From Platycnemis pennipes (taxonomy: Eukaryota > Arthropoda > Insecta > Odonata > Platycnemididae), in the NCBI GenBank assembly GCA_933228895.1, contig OW121849.1:42378354-42442353 (forward strand): 64,000 nucleotides of DNA, read 5' to 3'. A program made the translations under genes and the position numbers. How positions within the stretch are numbered: the first letter of the stretch is position 1; every line of letters starts with the position of its first letter. Under the pieces are notes generated by a model. That model had not been told where the DNA came from and searched no databases. It saw only the letters and a program-made list of their open reading frames with translations. Positions 57,119-64,000 of this stretch are shown here, in pieces.

Positions 57119-58380
57119 GCCTTCATCTCACGCCTTTTGGATTCCTTACAGGGATGGTTCATACACGTAAATGTGCACTTAGAAGTGTGAACACATTTCC
57201 TGCTCCACGTTCAGTAATGCCCAAAAATACACTATAAAAAGAAAGGAGAGCTTTTTTATAGCAGCTTTTGCTTTCAGAGAAGTTGGCATCATCCTGACTT
57301 CGAGACCTTAAGGTTCTACAAATTGTTAGTCACATGCATTCCTCGCTCTCATGTGCGACGTCTAGCCAAATGTATGAGGATATAAAGTATAACCGTTAGA
57401 AGTTGAGCCGGGAATTATAGTATCGAATGTGAATTAGAATTAAATTAAGAAAAACGATCCCTATTTAGGGGCGAAAAACACCGAGTATACCACAACATAC
57501 GTGATGTGGACTACAAAATGCGATAACCAGCATAAATGATAGATTAATTCACATATGTGAGGAACTTTCTTCATAAAACTGACTGGTTAATTGAAATATG
57601 CTCTGTGGGAAAGATACTGGGAGAGCATAATCCGATCGCTTGAATAACCTCCGAATTCATCCGATAAAACACAAAAGACAAGACTTCTTACTTAAGCGTA
57701 AAAACAACGAATTTTTTTAACCTAGCAACTAAATGCCTAAATTTGCATTCATTTACGATTTGAGAGCAAAATAAGGTCCCGTCGGTCGCAACCGGGCCGT
57801 CACAAAAGATATCCCACTTGGCTAAATTATAGCTCCACGGAAGCAATTGTGACGGAGGAGCTACTCCAGGAGCTCGGAGCCAAAAAACCGTGTCGCCAAT
57901 GCCTAATGAGAAGCACCAAGCAGTAAATTAAACCTGAAACAACCGGTACGCGATCCCTCGGAATATAAGTGCACGCAAAACGGGCTACGCGAGATAATAG
58001 GTGGACAGCGGTAAGTGCGCATGCGCCTTGAATGAGAAAGGCATTTTATTCGCGCATAACGAAACGTGTGATTAACCTAAGGAAGTAAAACTCCAACGAC
58101 GATAATCCGAGGGTATGAGGGAGGGTAAGATTGAATTAGAGAGTCCGCGAGGCGGCTACCGCATCCACGCCTCCGAGCGGAACGCAAAGGAGGGTGGGAA
58201 GAGAGAGAGATAGAGAGAGAAAGAGAGAGAGAGATGGGAGAGCGATAAAAGACGTTAAAAAGCAATTCCCAGCTCGGATTTAGTCATCCGAATGAATGTA
58301 CGCTCAGGAGATCCACATTCGCTCTCGTTTCCCCACCCCTCAAGTATCAGAACGTTCCGCTGAAGGATCCAATTTATCTT
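57119..58380. other. Intergenic DNA, no gene recognised
   Basis: AT-rich, with a GA-repeat stretch at about 58200-58234 (gagagagatagagagagaaa). No gene recognised. Confidence 0.5.
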
Positions 58381-58470
58381 CACATCTACACCTACTGCCT
58401 GTCCCGCAAGCCACCACGAAAGTGTATGGCAGGGGATGAATAATCACCGAAGCTGCACTACAAGTTAAAA
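58381..58470 (-). mobile_element. Decayed LINE-type 3' terminus, reverse orientation
   Basis: cacatctacacctactgcct gtcccgcaagccaccacgaa agtgtatggcaggggatgaa matches the reversed tail and hairpin, with an insertion in the outer arm. About 35 bases of UTR-like sequence (aatcaccgaagctgcactac) follow. Confidence 0.65.
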
Positions 58471-60165
58471 TATTACTCCATCAGAGATTACAAACACTAC
58501 AATGTGAGCCAGTTCATGCGAAGTTCAACATTACCATTATATGCAGGGAGGTATTTTTAAATGCCATATATGTGCATTTAAATTTTTCATACAGATATTC
58601 AAATACGCCTAAAGTGTATATAGTCTATCCTAAGTATCTCTCCGTGCATCATAATTATATTCAAGCACTCTTAATTCAATATAGTCTATCTTTTTATGCT
58701 TAATTGGCGTAACTGTATTATCATATGAAGGAAAAGTCTTTTTTTGATCGCATGTTGAAGTGACCTTGGTGTTATTATGGCCACGAATTTTGCCCGGGGA
58801 GGACGAATATTTGAAACTATAGTCTAAAATGGAGTCTATTTTTCTAATTTAATCTTTGTGATTCAGTCTGCCGATATAATGTAAGGTCCTAATAATTCTG
58901 TCGATGTTGGAAGAAATAATTGGAATTCCTGGACCTACGAAGAAGCTTTAATCATGCTTGCTATCCCCGCGCCTATAGGGTATCCCGTTCCTGAACCGCC
59001 GTTACACTTCTCGTAACATTTTAGAACTTTTCAAGCAGATCTTCTATTAAGACGAGATAGCTTTGTCGTTTGAAATATTTATTTCAGAGTTTGAAATATC
59101 TATTAAAAGGGGAAAGTGTGGGAACACATTCATTCTTGGAAACAAGATTTAAAGTTTCTGTCAAAAATCTCGACCCAAAGCCAAACTATTTGGGGACTGG
59201 AGTTAAAAATGTTTCCTTCCTGCCGTTCGGGTGTAAGTAATGAAAGGCTTATGTTCCAGTAAAATGCAGTAATTCGTGGACACAACCTGCGTTGGTCAGA
59301 CAATGGAGGAAACACTGCGACCAGAGTGAGAGAGATGTGACGAGGAAAGACGACGTGGAGATTTCCGGGAGTTAATCCGCTGTGAAAATTCGGGTGGCGC
59401 CACCGTCCAACGAGAGAACGCCACATAACCAGCTCACCGCGTTCCCGCGGAGCTAGAGCACACGAAAATAAAAGAGAGGATGGACGGAAGTGGACGATTT
59501 TAACACCCCGGTTGAAAAACAAAAGAGGGGGAAAAGGCGCTCGCACGCAACGGTGTGTCCACGCGGACGTGATTTCGGGTGCGGGAGCGCATTTAGAGAG
59601 AGAGATAGAGGTGGAAATATGGACGGGGGTGTATCTGCCCTTCACGGTGGGAGTCTGAGGAGTGGGTTGCGAATTGAGAAGGGAGGGGGAGGGTTGGATG
59701 CGTTAAACGTGTGAATATATTTGAATTGCCTATTACTCCGTCGCCGTCTGAGCACGTCGGGTGCGAAAAGGCGAGGCAAGAAGAGGGATGATGGGAAAGA
59801 GAGAGTGGTACACGCTCGGCCATCCCCTCTCTTTCTCTTTCCTACCAGACCGCTCGACAACACCCCCGAGCTCTTTTCCTTCTCCACGGTTGCCATGGTG
59901 CCGAAGCACGGCCCTCGTTTGGAGTATGGATTGCATTCTTCTGGACCGGTGACGGAATAGAGTTGCGGAAAAAGAAGGGTATCGAAACTAGAAGACTGTC
60001 TTTTATTTTGTCCAGCAACAAAAATATGATGGCTCAACATTTTCCTTTAGATGCGTGGCTGCCCATACTTTAAGTATACTTCAATTAGTGCCGGAGATTC
60101 AAGTTGCTGGGCGAAAACTCGGCTGAGTTATTGTGAAAAAGAATTCTCTGGGTATGAGCACTGTT
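58471..60165. other. Intergenic DNA with a CpG-rich block, no gene recognised
   Basis: 59280-59900 is CpG-rich with a G/A-rich centre (gagaagggagggggagggtt, 59677). The 171- and 132-codon minus frames there show no domain. Confidence 0.45.
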
Positions 60166-60385
60166 ATCTACATCTACATAATACCCTGCAAGCCACCATA
60201 AAGGTGTGTGGCAGGGGGTGAACTCTCACCAAACATGCACTACATATCATGCATAAAATTTGTAATTAAAAATTAAAATAGCAAAGCATACATGCAAAAA
60301 CATGCTGTTAGTTGGGTTAGCTTTAAGTCCTTATACAAATATGCAGCTACCAATGTTATCTATTGCTACACTCGTACTGGATACA
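60166..60385 (-). mobile_element. LINE-A 3' UTR fragment, reverse orientation
   Basis: A reversed tail and perfect hairpin (ccctgcaagccaccataaag gtgtgtggcaggggg, 60183-60217). It is followed by the LINE-A UTR (aaacatgcactacatatcat gcataaaa ... gttagttgggttagctttaa) up to near the equivalent of the RT stop codon. No coding sequence is left. Confidence 0.85.
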
Positions 60386-61779
60386 GTTATATTGAGATAT
60401 ACCTCAGAATGATAATACTGGCAAACGACAAAAGGCTTCAGTAATTTTGCTGACTTGAATTCGCGCAACTCCAACAAGCATCCAATTTTTATACCTTTTA
60501 TGGTTGAACCTGAAAAAATATTTGTTAATCAAATGCAATCATAAAGCAAAAGCACAAGCGATCATCGTACACTATGGGTGAATTTTATCCATGTCAACTA
60601 AAAACTTAAAACCGGTAGCGTACGTACGCATTAACAATAGGGCTGTATAAGGGATGATTGACTGTATTGATTGTCTAGTAGGGAGTCTACCTAAATCTCA
60701 AATAGTATTTAGGAGGAAAAATATGTAAATGTAGACGTATCCATTTAGCTACCCTATAGAAAGTTTTCCGATCCCGGTATCGCATTACTATGATGAAATA
60801 GGTCGCAGAAAACGAATTGTTTGTCGCGTCAGAAACCTTCATAGAAAGCAAAAATTTAGATCAAGTCTAGGATTATCAAATAAATTCCGAGTAAAATCGT
60901 AATAAAGACAATTGGGACAAGATTATCAGCTAATGTCAAGGAGAATCTCCACAAACTAGAAACGACTTGATGAAAGCCAACAGTTGGGATAGAGCCCAAT
61001 TATCTACGCCCCAAACAAAATTCAGTCAAGTAGTAAACAACCTTCAAACATACAATACTTCCAGCTTCACATCTCCTTAGACCGTCAAATCGAAGTAAAT
61101 CCTACAGAGATCACTTTATTGCCATGCTCCAGCACAACTGAACGGAACACAGCCCTGAAAGCGTCATAAACACGCCATTATTCGTGCTATTATCAGGGAT
61201 CTGTTTACCGCCAACTGCACGAATCATAAGTATCATAGTTGAATTCGATGGAAGCATCTCGTCTCCGTGCCAACTCACGTTTGATCAATAAGTAAACCAT
61301 GTAATTTTTTAAGAAATTGCCCATCCATACGCTTCTGGCTTTGGAGCGTAAGAGATATTGCCTTCAGGTACAGAAGTCGACTCGTAACGCGTAGAAACCG
61401 GTCGCTGGTGAATATGTTACCCTGAAAATATTACTGTTGTTTTCTTTTATCATTTACTCATTCTATTTTCTCCAGATTTTATTGGAAACACGATTGCTCA
61501 AGCAAAGGAATCCAAGCGTCTATCACGTGACCACCCATTTGAGGTATTTTACAGTCAAAATTCTAATAAAATTAACCAAGGAAATGACGAAATGTCTTCT
61601 TTGGAAAAATTGATCCTTGATAAAAATATGTCTAACTCAATCTCCATGTGAAATAGAGCTATTTAACTCTAAAATTGGGAGACATTACTACAGTTGTGGA
61701 AAAATTCAAGGATTGCGAACTAGCCGCTATTGCCTTAGCGGAAGTGCACAAAAATAGATGTTTTACAAGTACAGAAATC
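60386..61779. other. AT-rich intergenic DNA, no gene recognised
   Basis: No coding or repeat signature was recognised up to the tRNA-like sequence. The part nearest it (about 61680-61779) may be the body of a SINE read on the minus strand. Confidence 0.45.
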
Positions 61780-61852
61780 GACCCCGACCGGGACTAGAAC
61801 CCGTAACCCCCTGATTTCCAGCCAAGTACTCTGCCAATTGAGCTATCGAGGC
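61780..61852 (-). tRNA. tRNA-like sequence, probably a SINE head or tRNA pseudogene
   Basis: The minus strand, 73 nt, reads gcctcgatagctcaattggc at its 5' end and folds as a cloverleaf. The acceptor stem gcctcga pairs with tcggggt (two wobble pairs). The D arm is gctc/gagt, the anticodon arm cttgg/tcagg has loop ctggaaa, the variable loop is short, and the T arm acggg/cccgg (cccgt region) has loop ttctagt. The anticodon would be GGA (Ser), but a tRNA-Ser should have a long variable arm. A tRNA-derived repeat or pseudogene is therefore more likely than a working tRNA gene. No clear T-run terminator is seen immediately downstream. Confidence 0.5.
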
Positions 61853-61885
61853 ATCTACTTTTTCCTTGCGGAAACCTTAGCGTGT

Positions 61886-62128
61886 ACATCTACATCGCGA
61901 TACCCTACAAGCCATCGCGAGTGTCTGTGGCAAGGGGAGAAGATCACCAAGCATGCACTATTGACATGCAACTAGAGTACTACATGGAAACTACATGCTA
62001 CATAATAGGGTCACATGCAGCTACATGGTTAGTATCTAGAAAGTAATAAAGGGATTGGTTGTTAATACAAACATCATGCACTACAGACTACCCTAATAAT
62101 ATTTCACCTGCCTATCCCTTTTGCTATG
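61886..62128 (-). mobile_element. LINE-B 3' UTR fragment, reverse orientation
   Basis: A reversed tail (tacatctacatcgcgatacc), a hairpin with two substitutions, and the LINE-B UTR ending near tatcccttttgctatgtgta. It shares a subfamily block (ctacataatagggtcacatg cagctacatgg) with 13187-13448. It lies 34 bases from the tRNA-like sequence. Confidence 0.82.
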
Positions 62129-64000
62129 TGTAATATTATTTTAAAAATATTGGATGATATGATTATTAATTTGGAGGTTTAAATTCAATTCAACAGTTTA
62201 GAGTGTCACTTTTTGTGGTAGGGCAGACGAGTGAAATCAAGTTTCCCATCGGAATCCGCTAAAACAAAGGAAAATAGGGCGAACCACTTGCGACCTTCTT
62301 TTGCTAGTAAACTGGCAGCATGGTTCCAAAAACGAGCCACCGCATAAACTCATTCTGGACGTCAAAACATACGCCGCCGTGGCAGCGAGTCGGGAGGATG
62401 GGAGGGGACGAACAGTCACAAAACGGGGCGAAAGTTTGATCGTCTCTCTCTCGGCCGTGTATGGGGCGGCCCGAACCCTCCCCAAGAAGGAACCAGGTGG
62501 AATAGGTTCGGGAAGGAAGGAAGGCGAAAAGGGGGGGGAGGGAGAGAAGAGATATAATGGGAGGCATGAGGGGAGAGAGACGGCGTGAGGAGGAGGATGA
62601 GATGGCATTGGGACGGAGGAGAAATGATAAAGCGCGTGGGAGGGAAGAAGGTGGATGGGGTGAAGGAGGAGAGCCAAAATAAATCGTACACCCACGAAGA
62701 AACCATGGCGTGTAAGGAGTTCAGTGTAAGCGTCGTAAAACTTTCAAGGCCAGCTGTAATAATTGACTGCCAAGCTGGTAGTAAAACTTGAAATAAGGTA
62801 TTAACTATCAAGCTTAATTGTGGCTTTAATTATAATTTAATGTATTTTCAGAAATGCCTGACTGAACAAAAATCACTTCACTACTATGTAGCAACTAACC
62901 AAATAGTTTTACGTGACCCTTGAATCTAACATATTTCCATTACGTAGTAGCATTTTACCTCTTAGTTACTCGTAAATAGCTCACATTATAAGCATAAAAT
63001 TTTGTAGATAGTAAGACAGAGAAGTCTCCAATGCCATGTTTCCGTGTGTATTACGGGACAGTGACATTTTAAACAGAATTTACTTGGAAGAAAATAAGAA
63101 CAGGTAATAATTATTTTAGCGTCTTATTTTAGGTCCGTATGAAAATTTATGTATTCGAAGTTTTGTTTCCTTGCATGACAGGCAAGTATATAGACTAATT
63201 TGTACGGCGTTTGTGCAGTGTTTGTACCACAGGATTCATGGTTTGACATAACATGACGTTTGAAGTGTTTTTACCTCTTAGGTGAAATTAATTTGTTGAA
63301 GATAACAATAAAACCGGCAGTGCACCGTTACTACCAATGGGATTTTTTACTAGCTGGAAATTAATACCTGTACTGGTGTCCTGCCACACACTATTGCGAA
63401 GTATTGACGATCAATATTTAGTTTTAGTATAGAAAACTCGACGAGTGTATTGCAAACTTCGCAGTTGGGTAAACGAAACTGTAAATATTCGATAGAATTC
63501 TCGACCACCATGACAGCGTTACATCACATTTCTCAACGAATTCTATTGCATGGGATAATTTTGCAACCCGTGGGCCGCAATTCACCGAGGGTTCTTGACA
63601 GCTCTGTCACTCCTGCGGTTCCTCTCTGCTGGGATACCGCATATCCATGAAGAAGGCTTCTGGATTGTCATCTCAAAGTTTGGAGACGTTTGATGGGACG
63701 ACGAAGTTTCTGTGTGACATAACCTCCATGAATACGCTCGTGTTCACGTCTCGTAGGGAGTGACAAACTCTCCTTACCTAGCATGGTAACCGATCTTCTG
63801 GCGAAAGAAATGGGCTATCGATTTCTAAGTGTTGGCTCAAGATAGCATATTACCAACTTAAATAAAAGCAAAGTATCCTCTGTTGCATTCTAATGGAAGG
63901 TTTCCATTTCCACTAAAAGATACATAACGAAAGAAAAATTTATGGATGCATGTGATTTTGGATCATCCAACATCAATATTCTCGGGGCACATGCATAAAT
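62129..64000. other. Intergenic DNA with a G/A-rich island, no gene recognised
   Basis: 62340-62680 is GC-rich, and purine-rich on the plus strand from 62480. The 152- and 131-codon minus frames across it are low complexity. The rest is AT-rich to the window end with no recognisable gene. Confidence 0.45.

Noticed and set aside
1..64000. CRISPR arrays, operons or bacterial-type systems
   Set aside because: No regularly spaced direct repeats with unique spacers, no dense collinear ORFs. The window is clearly eukaryotic repeat-rich DNA.

Overview
This window is arthropod nuclear DNA, most likely from an insect with a large, repeat-rich genome. It is AT-rich, almost free of long ORFs, full of decayed non-LTR retrotransposons, tRNA-derived SINEs and short inverted-repeat elements, and punctuated by GC- and CpG-rich blocks. 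The species cannot be fixed from sequence alone. No host protein-coding exon is recognised with confidence. The only long intact reading frame is a retrotransposon polyprotein of 942 codons on the minus strand (14686-17514), with an endonuclease domain and a complete reverse transcriptase.

Layout. 1-2900 is AT-rich and featureless. 2901-4913 holds three 3' pieces of two related LINE families (called LINE-A and LINE-B here). 4914-8790 is unique sequence with two GC-rich blocks. 8791-11196 holds a LINE-B copy, a small TIR element, a promoter-like CpG block and a LINE-A tail. 11821-12152 is the 3' end of an unrelated LINE. 13187-17517 holds a LINE-B tail and then the near-intact LINE-B copy. 19326-19522 is a foldback element. 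22462-23240 is a SINE split by a TIR element. 23580-24652 is a LINE-B internal fragment. 28055-29859 holds two foldback elements with hammerhead-ribozyme-like centres around a LINE-A copy. 32740-34450 is a large GC-rich block. 35900-36068 is a hAT-type MITE with an 8-bp duplication. 38530-40120 is a tail-to-tail LINE-A/LINE-B pair, with the LINE-B member interrupted by a younger insertion. 40200-62700 alternates AT-rich intergenic DNA with GC-rich islands. It also holds a SINE with a perfect 11-bp target duplication (51021-51347), a second SINE family and several LINE tails. A tRNA-like SINE head lies at 61780-61852.

How the pieces relate. LINE-A and LINE-B differ in sequence but encode alignable RT C-termini. 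Both end in the same 33-nt imperfect hairpin followed by a GATGTA-type tail. Many solitary tails with this hairpin are scattered through the window, which suggests that the reverse transcriptase recognises a common 3' structure. The most unusual material is the set of foldback elements whose spacers carry CTGANGA...GAAAC...GTA cores, as in the hammerhead ribozymes known from Penelope-like elements and retrozymes.
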